Part shown: positions 7,611 to 15,942 of the stretch, piece after piece
Layout of the letters: each line of letters begins with the position of its first letter
How positions within the stretch are numbered: position 1 is the first letter of the stretch
Source: Paenibacillus sp. FJAT-26967
Lineage (GTDB): Bacteria > Bacillota > Bacilli > Paenibacillales > NBRC-103111
Assembly (NCBI RefSeq): GCF_001541095.1
Contig: NZ_LMXH01000001.1
Location: 1,314,048-1,378,047 of the forward strand
Direction: 5' to 3'
DNA length: 64,000 bases
The notes under the pieces: model-generated
Told to the model about the DNA's origin: nothing
Seen by the model: the letters and a program-made list of their open reading frames with translations, nothing else
The model's database searches: none
Position numbers and translations under genes: made by a program

Positions 7611-8675
7611 ATGATGCTGAAAGTACGTAAAACCCGGTATACGTCGCTTTTACTTGCCGCCGCACTTATTGTGCCGGGGTTAATGGGCTGTTCCGCTAAG
7701 CTGGCTTCAAGCGGAGGAGAGTCGGGCGCTTCCCTCGGCCAGAAGAAAGAGAAAACGGTGGTTAACATCGGCATCCAGCACAGCCTGGGACCGCTGTTGA
7801 TCGCCAGGGAAAAGAAGTGGTTCGAGGAAGCATACGCCAAGGCAGGAGCCGAGGTGAAATGGCATGAGTTCCAAAGCGGACCTCCCCATTTTGAAGCGAT
7901 TACAGCCGGGCGCCTGGATTTCGGAATGGTCGGTAACGGACCTGTTATCGCCGCCCAGGCATCGAATCTGGATTTTAAAGAAATCGCTGTTACCGGGGAC
8001 GGTAAAAAGGGCAACGCCATCCTGCTGCCCAAAGGAAGTCCGGTACAATCCGTCCAGGATTTAAAAGGAAAGAAGGTAGCTGTAGCCAAAGGAAGCAGCG
8101 GCTGGATTTTCTTGTACAGAGCGCTGGCCAAGGCGGGTGTGCAGCCTAAGGATATCAAGATCGTCCAGCTCCAGCCCGATGAGGCTAAGCCGGCCTTTGG
8201 TTCGGGTGCTGTAGACGCATGGGCCGTCTGGGAGCCTTTTATCACCAATGAAGTTCAAACTTCAGGCGCCCGCATCCTTGCCGATGGGGAGGAGCTGAAT
8301 CTGCTTGGACCAGGGTTTGCGGTCGCGCGAACCGCGTTTACGAAGGAGCACCCCGAATTAACGGTACTGTTCCTAAAAACCTATGAAGAGGCACGCCTAT
8401 GGATGGAGGAGCACCCGGATGAAGCGGCAGAGATATTGGCAAAGGCCAAGAAACTGGAGCCTGAGACGGTGCGGAAAATTCTGGAGAATACGGAGCCGAT
8501 GAACGCCGTTATTTCGGATGAGTTTATAAAAGCGCAGCAGACGACGGCGGACTTCATGCATGAGAATGAAGCGATTAAGCAGCAAATTGATGTTACGAAG
8601 GTCGTGGACAATACTTTTATCAAGCAGGCACTGGCTCAGCTGGGGGGAACTGCTGCTGTCCCCGCTGCTCCATAG
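7611..8675 (+). CDS. ssuA: aliphatic sulfonate ABC transporter substrate-binding lipoprotein
   Basis: This periplasmic-binding-type lipoprotein would capture sulfonates outside the membrane. It has a signal peptide with lipobox LMGC (Cys27), then VVNIGIQHSLGPLLIAREKKWF, the usual start of SsuA/NrtA/TauA solute-binding domains. The SGPPHFEAITAGRLDFG segment and the AVWEPFITNEV motif are also typical. Two adjacent ATG codons (7611 and 7614) are possible; the GGGGGAG site is better spaced for the second. It sits 84 bp after ssuD. The permease and ATPase genes (ssuC, ssuB) are not in this window, so they must be elsewhere or be shared with another system. Confidence 0.85.
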   Translation: MMLKVRKTRYTSLLLAAALIVPGLMGCSAKLASSGGESGASLGQKKEKTVVNIGIQHSLGPLLIAREKKWFEEAYAKAGAEVKWHEFQSGPPHFEAITAGRLDFGMVGNGPVIAAQASNLDFKEIAVTGDGKKGNAILLPKGSPVQSVQDLKGKKVAVAKGSSGWIFLYRALAKAGVQPKDIKIVQLQPDEAKPAFGSGAVDAWAVWEPFITNEVQTSGARILADGEELNLLGPGFAVARTAFTKEHPELTVLFLKTYEEARLWMEEHPDEAAEILAKAKKLEPETVRKILENTEPMNAVISDEFIKAQQTTADFMHENEAIKQQIDVTKVVDNTFIKQALAQLGGTAAVPAAP

Positions 8676-8866
8676 GACTGTCTTCATCCGTAAATGCTAA
8701 ATAAACAGAGGCAATCTGCTTTGCAGCCTACTGTTTCCCCGTTCAACCATTCCTCTTTTAAGCTGTATCAGCTGCATTTTACAGTCTCGATTACGGAAGT
8801 AATCCACTACAGCCTCTTAGCAAGCTTGGGGTGAGTCCACTGGCAACGTTCCTCATCTAATGAATG
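8676..8866. other. non-coding stretch without recognisable content
   Basis: No gene, repeat or promoter that I can support. The only structured element nearby is the terminator at 8867. Confidence 0.6.
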
Positions 8867-8897
8867 ACAGCGTCCTCCTGACGCTGTTTTTCTTTTG
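8867..8897 (+). terminator. terminator between ssuA and the PBP gene
   Basis: A perfect 8-bp stem ACAGCGTC/GACGCTGT with a 5-nt loop is followed by TTTTTCTTTT. It lies about 190 bp after ssuA. The stretch between 8676 and 8866 shows no gene or recognisable element. Confidence 0.8.
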
Positions 8898-8993
8898 TTA
8901 TGAAGCTTATTTACTTTTGCGCGTTTAGACGGAGAGTGCTGTTGGGTAAGAGGTAAAAGAGAACTTCCATAGACGTTGGACGGAGGGGGACTT

Positions 8994-11399
8994 ATGGCCA
9001 ACACACAGCACAAAGCCGAGCTAGAGAAGACTACCGTTACGGCGCCCAAAAAAAAGAAAAAGAAAGCGGTTCGCAGAATCGCAGGAGTTGTCTTCATAGG
9101 TATACTGACGATCGGTCTTGGAGCAGCCGGTTGGGCTGCCAAAACCGGATTCACCATGTACGAGCAGACCGATATCACCAAACTGTCTCAGGAACCGCCT
9201 CAATCGCTCCGGATTTACGATGCTAATCAGAAACTGATAACGGAATTAACTAATTCACGGATGGAGTACATACCGCTATCTGATTTTCCGGAGAATTTGA
9301 AGAATGCCATCATTGCCGTGGAAGATTCCCGATTCTATGAGCATGGAGGAATTGATTTTAAGGGCCTTAGCCGCGCCATGTATACGAATTTGCGGAACGG
9401 TGATGTGGTTCAGGGAGGAAGTACCATTACACAGCAGCTGGCCAAAGTCATGCTATTCTCTTCCGAGCAGACGCTGGAAAGAAAAGTGAATGAAGCCGTA
9501 GCTGCCTTGAAAATCGAAAAGAATTACAACAAGGATCAAATTCTGGAGCTGTATTTGAATTATATTTATTACGGCAGAGGCGCGTGGGGAATCGAACGGG
9601 CTTCCCAGACTTATTTTGACAAGAATGCTTCGAAATTGACACTTGCCGAAGCGGCGCTGCTTGCAGGACTGCCGAAATCACCGAATGTATATTCACCCCT
9701 GAACAATATAGAGAAAGCTAAGGAACGCCGTGATCTTGTGCTCTCTTTGATGGCGGATCAGGGGAAAATAACGGCGGAGCAGAAGAATGAGGCTCAGAGC
9801 GAGCCGATTAAACTTACGGACCAATCGTCGCTTGCGGCCACGAACAAATATCCAAGTTATGTCGATCACGTGATCGAGGAAACACTGAGCAAGACTAAAT
9901 TGTCCGAGCAAGAAATTCTTTCTTCGGGTCTCCAGATCTATACGAATCTCGATCCGGCTGTCCAGGACGCGGCAGAGGCCGTGTACATGGAGAAGAAAAA
10001 TTTCCCGGGCGATAAAGGCGGTCTGCAAAGCTCCGTCATCGTGCTGGATTCAAAGACGGGCGCCATTCGCGGACTGGTCGGCTCACGCAGCGAGAAGCGT
10101 GAATTCCGCGCTTTCAATTATGCGACACAGCTGCAGCGTCAACCCGGATCTACGATCAAACCGGTTGTGGTGTATACGCCTGCTTTATTGGCAGGGTTTA
10201 AGCCGCAGGATTTGATCAATGATGTGGAGACGGAATTCGGAAACAGCTACAAGCCCGGCAATTCCGGTCAGAGGTTTCATGGCTGGGTAACAATGGAGAC
10301 CGCATTGATGCAATCTTATAACGTGCCGGCGGTTGCATTGATGAAAGAAGTGGGGATCGGCAAAGCGATGGATTTCGGCCGCAAAGCCGGTCTGCCTCTT
10401 GAAGATGACGACCGTGTGTACGGTCTGGCGCTGGGCGGCCTGAAATACGGCACCTCGCCGCTTGTCATGGCTCAGGCTTACACGATGTATGCCAATAACG
10501 GCAAACTGTCCAAGGCTTATGCGGTATCCAAAATTGTGGACCGCAGCGGTAACGTTATTCTGCAGGAAAAACCGCAAACAAATCAGATCATCGATGCGAA
10601 CACCGCATATACCATGACGCAGATGATGCAGAAGGTGGTGACGGATGGCACGGGCCGCAGTGCCCGGATCAAGTATCCTGTTGCCGGCAAGACGGGAACG
10701 ACGCAGCTGCCGGATGTGGCTGAATTCCGGACAGGATCAGGCAAAGTAATCAACGGAATGAAGGATGCCTGGTTCGTCGGGTATACCCCTGAGCTGGTTA
10801 CGGCTGTCTGGGTCGGTTATCCCGTAACGAACCGGGAGCACTATATTCCGTCGGAAGGCGGAACGCTTCCGGGAGACCTGTTCGGCAAAGTCATGAGCGG
10901 AGCACTCAAAAACCGTCCGGTCACCGCTTTCCAGCCACCCAAAGGATATAGACTGGCTGGCGGTAAAATTCAGAGAATCAACGGAGAAGAAGACAAACTG
11001 TATGCCTCAGCCGATGATTCGTCTGAACGCAGGAGGAGCTCCGGCAAGGCGGATTCTCCGATTAAGAAGGTTGACAGAGCGGACATTTCTTCGCCAAGTC
11101 CCACTCCGACGTCTACTCCGGCTAAGAATGACGGCACAGCTAATAAGCCGGATAAGGAAAAGGCGGATCCTTCCAATAATAAGGGGGATGGCGGGGGGAA
11201 GAAAGATTCTGAAGGAAGCAAGGACAAACCGGACAAAGACAAACCGGACCAGACGGATCAAGACCGGCCTGGTAAACCCGGTAAAGAGGAAGACAGCCCG
11301 TCCAAGGATCCGGTTAAGCCGGATAAAGAAAACGGGAAAGACAAACCGGTAGCGCCAGAGCCCGTGAAAACGCCTACTGTCAAAGAAAGCGCTAAATAA
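8994..11399 (+). CDS. class A penicillin-binding protein 1A (transglycosylase/transpeptidase)
   Basis: This bifunctional peptidoglycan synthase polymerises and cross-links cell wall on the outer face of the membrane. The 801-residue protein has a cytoplasmic poly-Lys stretch and one membrane anchor (residues about 30-50). The GT51 glycosyltransferase domain has catalytic Glu near 110 (IIAVEDSRFYEH) and the GGSTITQQLAKV motif. The transpeptidase domain has Ser386 (GSTIK), SYN (441-443) and KTGT (566). It ends in about 110 residues of Lys/Asp/Pro/Gly low complexity with no PASTA domain. ATG 8994 is chosen over an in-frame TTG 18 bases upstream because GGAGGGGGA lies between them at good spacing. 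It appears monocistronic, flanked by terminators. Confidence 0.93.
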   Translation: MANTQHKAELEKTTVTAPKKKKKKAVRRIAGVVFIGILTIGLGAAGWAAKTGFTMYEQTDITKLSQEPPQSLRIYDANQKLITELTNSRMEYIPLSDFPENLKNAIIAVEDSRFYEHGGIDFKGLSRAMYTNLRNGDVVQGGSTITQQLAKVMLFSSEQTLERKVNEAVAALKIEKNYNKDQILELYLNYIYYGRGAWGIERASQTYFDKNASKLTLAEAALLAGLPKSPNVYSPLNNIEKAKERRDLVLSLMADQGKITAEQKNEAQSEPIKLTDQSSLAATNKYPSYVDHVIEETLSKTKLSEQEILSSGLQIYTNLDPAVQDAAEAVYMEKKNFPGDKGGLQSSVIVLDSKTGAIRGLVGSRSEKREFRAFNYATQLQRQPGSTIKPVVVYTPALLAGFKPQDLINDVETEFGNSYKPGNSGQRFHGWVTMETALMQSYNVPAVALMKEVGIGKAMDFGRKAGLPLEDDDRVYGLALGGLKYGTSPLVMAQAYTMYANNGKLSKAYAVSKIVDRSGNVILQEKPQTNQIIDANTAYTMTQMMQKVVTDGTGRSARIKYPVAGKTGTTQLPDVAEFRTGSGKVINGMKDAWFVGYTPELVTAVWVGYPVTNREHYIPSEGGTLPGDLFGKVMSGALKNRPVTAFQPPKGYRLAGGKIQRINGEEDKLYASADDSSERRRSSGKADSPIKKVDRADISSPSPTPTSTPAKNDGTANKPDKEKADPSNNKGDGGGKKDSEGSKDKPDKDKPDQTDQDRPGKPGKEEDSPSKDPVKPDKENGKDKPVAPEPVKTPTVKESAK

Positions 11400-11448
11400 A
11401 CTTGAGCTTTGGCTTAATATTGTTTCGGCTGGACAGAAATCAAACAAG

Positions 11449-11495
11449 TACGCCCAAATCACTAGTCTAGGGACTGGTGATTTGGGCGTATTTTA
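11449..11495 (+). terminator. terminator of the PBP gene
   Basis: A long near-perfect stem (11449-11467 with 11472-11490, one mismatch) is followed by TTTTA. It starts 50 bp after the PBP stop. Confidence 0.85.
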
Positions 11496-11649
11496 TGTAC
11501 GGTTAAACCCGAGCAAAGCTATCAAGAAGTGTCTTTAGGCCGCCGTAATTCTCCGGTGCGCATCGGAGAGAACGACTAAAATTTATCTGTGCTGCGAGGT
11601 TATGGTGGAGCCGATCCGTTGGTTTCTTCAGGTGATCTTCGAAACCCGG

Positions 11650-11679
11650 TTGCTTGTCCGGCTCCTTATTAGTTAGAAT
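11650..11679 (+). promoter_or_regulatory. probable sigma-A promoter of the Nudix gene
   Basis: TTGCTT (11650-11655), an 18-bp spacer and TAGAAT (11674-11679) lie about 50 bp before the chosen Nudix start. Between this and the PBP terminator (11496-11649) only a small CTCCG/CGGAG hairpin is visible. Confidence 0.45.
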
Positions 11680-11731
11680 GAAAAGCGTGACTAAAGCAAG
11701 ACTTTACGAGGATTGTGAAAGGATGGTTCCA

Positions 11732-12157
11732 ATGAAAGAAATATCAGGCGGCGGCGTGGTGTTCCGCAAGAAGGACGGACGAACAGAAGTGCAGCTGATC
11801 CAGGACCGATTCGGGAAGATGACGATTCCTAAGGGGAAGATGGAACCGGGTGAAACCATTGAAGAAACAGCGCTGCGGGAAATTAATGAAGAAACGGGCA
11901 TTACCGGGCGGATTGTAGAACCTCTTGATAGGATAACGTATGATTACGAGCATAAAGAGTACGGCACTGTACATAAGGAAGTGCACTATTACCTGGTGGA
12001 GGCAGTCGGAGGCGACTTGCAGGCACAGGTTGAGGAAATAAACGGTGTAGAGTGGTTTTCTCCGGAAGATGCGTGGGAGAAACAGGTACAAGCCGGTTAT
12101 GATAATAATGACGGCATTCTGCGTAAAGCTCTGGAGAAAATAGGATTTCGGGCGTAG
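11732..12157 (+). CDS. Nudix hydrolase
   Basis: The Nudix box is complete: Gly35, Glu41, Arg49-Glu50, Glu53-Glu54 and Gly56 in GKMEPGETIEETALREINEE. The protein would therefore bind Mg2+ and hydrolyse a nucleoside diphosphate linked to another group. The substrate is not readable from the sequence; the short 141-residue form and the IPKGKMEPGE start of the box resemble Ap4A/ADP-ribose-type Nudix proteins. ATG 11732 is chosen because AAAGGATGG lies 9-10 bases upstream. ATG 11723 falls on that site, and longer starts begin inside the promoter region. It is convergent with the next gene. Confidence 0.85.
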   Translation: MKEISGGGVVFRKKDGRTEVQLIQDRFGKMTIPKGKMEPGETIEETALREINEETGITGRIVEPLDRITYDYEHKEYGTVHKEVHYYLVEAVGGDLQAQVEEINGVEWFSPEDAWEKQVQAGYDNNDGILRKALEKIGFRA

Positions 12158-12171
12158 CACCCCGAGGCAAA

Positions 12172-12206
12172 TAAAAAGCCCGAACCGGTAAGGTGCACGG
12201 GTCCGG
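12172..12206 (-). terminator. terminator of the Na/Pi cotransporter gene (minus strand)
   Basis: Read on the minus strand, CCGGACC pairs with GGTTCGG (one G-U), followed by GCTTTTTATTT. It starts directly after the stop of the minus-strand gene, between two convergent genes. Confidence 0.6.
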
Positions 12207-12213
12207 TCTGAGC

Positions 12214-13626
12214 TTACGTATGCGGCTGGAAACTTTTGCTGCGGCTGAAGGGCAGGTAGCAAAGCGGCAGAGCAATCAGGGAGCAGGCGATATTAAACAA
12301 AGTCTGCGCGCGCGCGATTAGAGCGGATGGGTCGGAAGTCATCCAGGCGGACGCATCATGAAGCAAGCCGATCATCGGGAAGAATAAAGCGGCACCGCCG
12401 ACATTGAGCAGAATGTGCGACCAGGCAACAAAGACGCCGGCACGCGTTCCGCCAATGCTTGCCATCCAAGCTGTGACACAGGTGCCGACATTCGAACCGA
12501 TGGTAATGGCGATTCCGAGTTCAGGGGAAATGACGCCGCTGGCGGCCAGCCCCATCGACATGACAATGACGGCACTGCTGCTGTGAATCAGTGCGGCTAC
12601 GGCGGCACCAGCGATTATTCCCCAGAGCAGGCTGATCTTAGCATGCTCGATGAACCAGGCGAACAGGCCGAGGTTCCCGAGTGCAGGGCCGATGCTCTGC
12701 ATGATTTGGATGCCGAGCAGCACAAGCGAGAACCCGGAAGCGGCCAGCGCGGCGTAGCGTACGCCGTGCAGCCAGCGGCGGGGGTTCCCGGGCTTGCCTG
12801 CCCGCCTGCCACCAGGGTCTGCCTGCCCGCCGCCGCTGTGCGCTTGCCCCGCTGGCCGGATGCTTGTGCCAGGGTCAGGCAGGCGGGAGTCGGCCCGCAG
12901 ACTGCTGCTAGCCAGCGGGACTCGCCCCGCCCGCCTGCCACCAGGGCTCACCTGCCCGCCGCCGCTATGCACTTGCCCTGCCGTTGGGATGCTTGTGCCG
13001 GGTTCAGCCTGGCAGCTGTCTGCTGAGGCAGCGGCCGGCGTATGCAGCAGCAGCCGCGAGCGGCTGCCCGCCCTGCCGCGTATATGGACCGCAGGCTGCG
13101 CCCCTGTGCCGCCCTGGGCCAGTTCTGCTGACCCGGGCGCTCCGCCCGTGCAGGCATCCCTGCGGAGTTCGGCGCTGCGGGGCCATCCCGGCGCTTCGTG
13201 CACGCGTCCCGCGGCCTCCCGGGGGCCTGGGCCGGCTCCCGGCGAGACCAGCCAGCTGCCGAGCCAGACGGCGGCAGAAGCCAGCAGCAGCGGGATCGCG
13301 ATGCCCGCTACGTTCAGCCCGATGAGCTCGGTCGTCAGGCACGTGCCGATGTTCGTGCCGAGGATGATCCCGAGTGTTCTCGGGAAGGTGAGCACACCGG
13401 CGTTGACGAGGCCGATCGAGATGACGGTGACGGCGCTGCTGCTCTGAAGCAGCGCCGTCAGCGCCGTGCCTGTCGCCAGGCCGTGCGCCGGTGTCTTCGT
13501 TGCGGTTTCGAGAAACCGGTAGATGTGAGGGCCGGCGAGCTGGTGCAGCGCCAGCTCCATCATTTTCATGCCAAACAAAAAAACAGATAATCCGGCGAGC
13601 AGGGGAAGTGCAAGAGTCGTCCACAT
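12214..13626 (-). CDS. yqeW: Na+/Pi cotransporter family protein with GC-rich repeat insertion
   Basis: The two inverted NptA/PNaS repeats are clear. Each has the QSSSA-type motif: TALLQSSSAVTVISIGL in the first half and ALIHSSSAVIVMSMGL in the second. Each is followed by GTNIGTC or GSNVGTC. The protein should use the sodium gradient to move phosphate. Between the halves lies about 140 hydrophilic Gly/Pro/Ala/Arg/Ser residues that the family does not need, containing two copies of a repeat (PGTSI..AGQ.HSGGGQ..PGGRRAG). The start is placed at ATG 13626 because AAAGGAG lies 9 bases before it; an in-frame ATG 51 bases upstream has no such site. In B. subtilis yqeW follows mtaB (yqeV), so this is probably its orthologue, here inverted and displaced. 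Confidence 0.85.
   Translation of the reverse strand: MWTTLALPLLAGLSVFLFGMKMMELALHQLAGPHIYRFLETATKTPAHGLATGTALTALLQSSSAVTVISIGLVNAGVLTFPRTLGIILGTNIGTCLTTELIGLNVAGIAIPLLLASAAVWLGSWLVSPGAGPGPREAAGRVHEAPGWPRSAELRRDACTGGAPGSAELAQGGTGAQPAVHIRGRAGSRSRLLLHTPAAASADSCQAEPGTSIPTAGQVHSGGGQVSPGGRRAGRVPLASSSLRADSRLPDPGTSIRPAGQAHSGGGQADPGGRRAGKPGNPRRWLHGVRYAALAASGFSLVLLGIQIMQSIGPALGNLGLFAWFIEHAKISLLWGIIAGAAVAALIHSSSAVIVMSMGLAASGVISPELGIAITIGSNVGTCVTAWMASIGGTRAGVFVAWSHILLNVGGAALFFPMIGLLHDASAWMTSDPSALIARAQTLFNIACSLIALPLCYLPFSRSKSFQPHT
12801..13006. repeat. two direct copies of a ~77-bp GC-rich repeat, period 129 bp
   Basis: The copies start at 12801 and 12930 (shared start CCCGCCTGCCACCAGGG) and stay similar for about 77 bp. 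The period is 129 bp, exactly 43 codons, so the reading frame of the cotransporter insert is kept. Base composition is far more GC-rich than the flanking gene. Confidence 0.8.
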
Positions 13627-13801
13627 GAGGCCCAGCTCCTTTGATTTTTCTCCCGGGTTACGGGTTGTCTGATTCATTCATTGAAGCATATATATGTACG
13701 TGCAGGACAGGGCATGACAATCGGCTTTGTCCATATCGTGCGCATAAAGTTTAATTATCGCCGCCAAGAGGCGGATTCGGGCATCAGGAAGGGGCACTTA
13801 C

Positions 13802-15166
13802 ATGGCAGCGATTGTGTTGCAGAAAAAAAGAAAAAAACGGCTGGAGCAGGGACATCCCTGGATTTATGCAAGTGAGATTGAACGCGTGGAGGGAGAACCG
13901 GCCCCGGGGCAGGTTGTGGAAGTACGCACCCATGCGGGACAAGTGCTTGCTTATGCCTACTACAATCCGAAGTCTCAAATAACGGGACGGGTAGTCAGTT
14001 ATCAGCCGCTTGAGGCGATGACCAAAGAGTTCTTCTTGGAACGGTTCAGACGCTGTGCGCGCCACCGGGAACGTTTTCTGGAGGATTCAGATTCTTACCG
14101 GCTTGTATACGGAGATGCGGATTTTCTGCCGGGGCTTACGGTGGATAAGTTTGCCGACATCCTTGTTGTTCAAATTTTAACGCTGGGCATGGATGTATGC
14201 CGGGAAGCGATTACGGAAGCGCTGGTTGAGGTTTTTGCCCCTCAAGGGATCTATGAGCGCAGCGATGTAACGGTCAGAGAACTGGAAGGGCTCGAGCAAT
14301 TAAAGGGCCCGCTGTATGGAGACTGTCCGCGCTATGTCCGTATCCTGGAAAATGGGCTGCACATTGAGGTGGATATCGAGCAGGGCCAGAAAACGGGTTA
14401 TTTCTTCGATCAGCGTGAGAACCGCGCGGCGATTGATCCGCTGATGACGGGCTGGGGAGGAAGCGGCGGGATCGCTGTCCGCGAAATCGAGCACGAAGGC
14501 AAGCTGCAGCAGCTTCCGGTCAATGCCAACGGCAAAGTGGTCACGTTCCCTTACTGGGACGGGGCTACCGTACTGGAATGCTTCTCTCATACGGGGAGCT
14601 TTACGCTGAATGCTTGCAAATACGGGGCGAAGAAAGTGACCTGCCTTGATATCTCGGAGCATGCGGTCGAAAGCGCGCGCAAGAATGTGCAGCTGAACGG
14701 CTTTGAAGACCGCGTCGAGTTTGTGGTGGCGGATGCGTTCGAATACTTACGCAAGCAGGTAAGAGGTGTTGAAGACCGGCGCCAAAGAGCACAGGCCGGA
14801 CAAGGGGCCAAGGTCGACACCTCCAAGCCGGTGGGCGAAGCCCGGACTTGGGATGTGGTCATTCTGGACCCGCCGGCCTTTGCCAAGACGCGCAGCGCCG
14901 TTGAAGGAGCCTGCCGCGGGTACAAGGACATTAACCTGCACGGGATGAAGCTGGTTAATGAAGGGGGCTACCTCGTGACGGCTTCTTGCTCCTACCACAT
15001 GCAGCCGGATCTGTTCCTGGAGACGATTCACGCGGCGGCAGTCGATGCCGGCAAAATTCTCCGGCTGGTTGAGTTCCGCGCGGCGGGCAAGGATCATCCG
15101 AGGCTTCTTGGCGTCGATGAGGGCAATTACTTGAAGTTCGCTATTTTCGAGGTACGAAGCCGTTAG
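13802..15166 (+). CDS. class I SAM-dependent rRNA (cytosine-C5) methyltransferase, RlmI/YwbD type
   Basis: The N-terminal 70 residues form a PUA RNA-binding domain (KKRLEQGHPWIYASEI). A RlmI-like domain follows (YRLVYGDADFLPGLTVDKF), then a Rossmann methyltransferase with ECFSHTGSFTLNACKYGA, DISEHAVESARKN, the DPPAFAKT motif near residue 356 and TASCSYHM near 393. Family members make m5C in 23S rRNA. Its 454 residues exceed the usual 395 because of two inserts, one after FFDQRENRAAIDPL and one rich in Arg/Gln before the DPP motif. The start has an AGGAAGGGG site. It is divergent from the cotransporter gene. The exact rRNA target is not certain. Confidence 0.85.
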   Translation: MAAIVLQKKRKKRLEQGHPWIYASEIERVEGEPAPGQVVEVRTHAGQVLAYAYYNPKSQITGRVVSYQPLEAMTKEFFLERFRRCARHRERFLEDSDSYRLVYGDADFLPGLTVDKFADILVVQILTLGMDVCREAITEALVEVFAPQGIYERSDVTVRELEGLEQLKGPLYGDCPRYVRILENGLHIEVDIEQGQKTGYFFDQRENRAAIDPLMTGWGGSGGIAVREIEHEGKLQQLPVNANGKVVTFPYWDGATVLECFSHTGSFTLNACKYGAKKVTCLDISEHAVESARKNVQLNGFEDRVEFVVADAFEYLRKQVRGVEDRRQRAQAGQGAKVDTSKPVGEARTWDVVILDPPAFAKTRSAVEGACRGYKDINLHGMKLVNEGGYLVTASCSYHMQPDLFLETIHAAAVDAGKILRLVEFRAAGKDHPRLLGVDEGNYLKFAIFEVRSR

Positions 15167-15202
15167 AGGACCGTCCCGTTTTTTCATTTTGCTCTTCCCG
15201 CG

Positions 15203-15211
15203 TGATACAAT
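15203..15211 (+). promoter_or_regulatory. extended -10 promoter of the dinB-like gene
   Basis: TGATACAAT gives a TG-n-TACAAT extended -10 element about 45 bp before the start codon. No good -35 box is visible. Confidence 0.4.
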
Positions 15212-15256
15212 GAAGCTGAACACCTAGAACTGCAAGTAACCCGGGAGGTAATGAGC

Positions 15257-15787
15257 ATGGTTAAATTTCAGGATATCAACCCTTTTATGGATAAAGTACG
15301 GCAGGATCTGATGAATGTGCTTCATTCATTCGGCCCCGATGAGAAGCAGCTTAGAGAACAACCGGACGGCTGGACCGTGACTGAAGTTGTTGAGCATTTG
15401 AGCAAACTGGAAGGAATGATCCTCTATCAGCTGACTCAAGTCGTTGGCAAAGAGCCGGTCGGGCCGTCTGAGGCACCGGAGGACAAAGTAACCGATGTGA
15501 TGGAGATTATTCAGAACAACGGGGTAATCGGCAAGAAAATCGAAGCGCCGGAACCGTCCCGGCCGACCGGAACGCTCTCCTACGAGGAGGCGGTCCAGAA
15601 GCTGGAAGAGGTCAGAGCCAAGACCAAAGCTTTCATTCCCAAACTGGCGCAGCGGAATACAAACGATCTGCTGTTCCCGCATCCGCTCGGCTTTGAGCTG
15701 AACGCGACCCAGTGGGCGCATTTTATCGCTATTCATGAAACGGCTCACGTGAGACAGCTTCAAAGAATCCGTGAAGCTAATCGTTAA
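15257..15787 (+). CDS. DinB/DfsB-family four-helix protein
   Basis: The 176-residue protein has the DinB-like four-helix bundle pattern. A first metal-binding His is near residue 47 (VVEHLSKLEG), and the C-terminal pair His160 and His164 lies in IHETAHVRQL. Family members bind a divalent metal and many act as thiol (bacillithiol)-dependent transferases; the substrate here is unknown. ATG 15257 fits the GGGAGG site better (8 bases) than the ATG at 15251 (2 bases). It is monocistronic, ending in a strong terminator. Confidence 0.75.
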   Translation: MVKFQDINPFMDKVRQDLMNVLHSFGPDEKQLREQPDGWTVTEVVEHLSKLEGMILYQLTQVVGKEPVGPSEAPEDKVTDVMEIIQNNGVIGKKIEAPEPSRPTGTLSYEEAVQKLEEVRAKTKAFIPKLAQRNTNDLLFPHPLGFELNATQWAHFIAIHETAHVRQLQRIREANR

Positions 15788-15800
15788 GCGAGCCAGATTA

Positions 15801-15837
15801 GCCGGTACACGCTGCGAAGCTGTATACCGGCTTTTTT
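15801..15837 (+). terminator. terminator of the dinB-like gene
   Basis: GCCGGTA/TACCGGC, with an inner AC/GT pair and a roughly 11-nt loop, is followed by TTTTTTG. It starts 13 bp after the stop codon. Confidence 0.85.
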
Positions 15838-15861
15838 GCATCCCCGCAGGCTTGAATCCTG

Positions 15862-15870
15862 TGATACAAT
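15862..15870 (+). promoter_or_regulatory. extended -10 promoter of the AEC transporter gene
   Basis: TGATACAAT, identical to the element before the dinB-like gene, sits about 75 bp before the start codon. No clear -35 box. Confidence 0.4.
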
Positions 15871-15942
15871 GAGGGATGATTTCAAGCCGGCAAGCGTGCA
15901 TGCATCAAGACCAGACCAATTCCAGATGAAAAGTGATGAGTT

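Noticed and set aside
12404-13590. Several plus-strand frames across the cotransporter gene
   Set aside because: They are Pro/Arg/Cys-rich readings of the GC-rich insert; the minus-strand protein has clear conserved halves on both sides.
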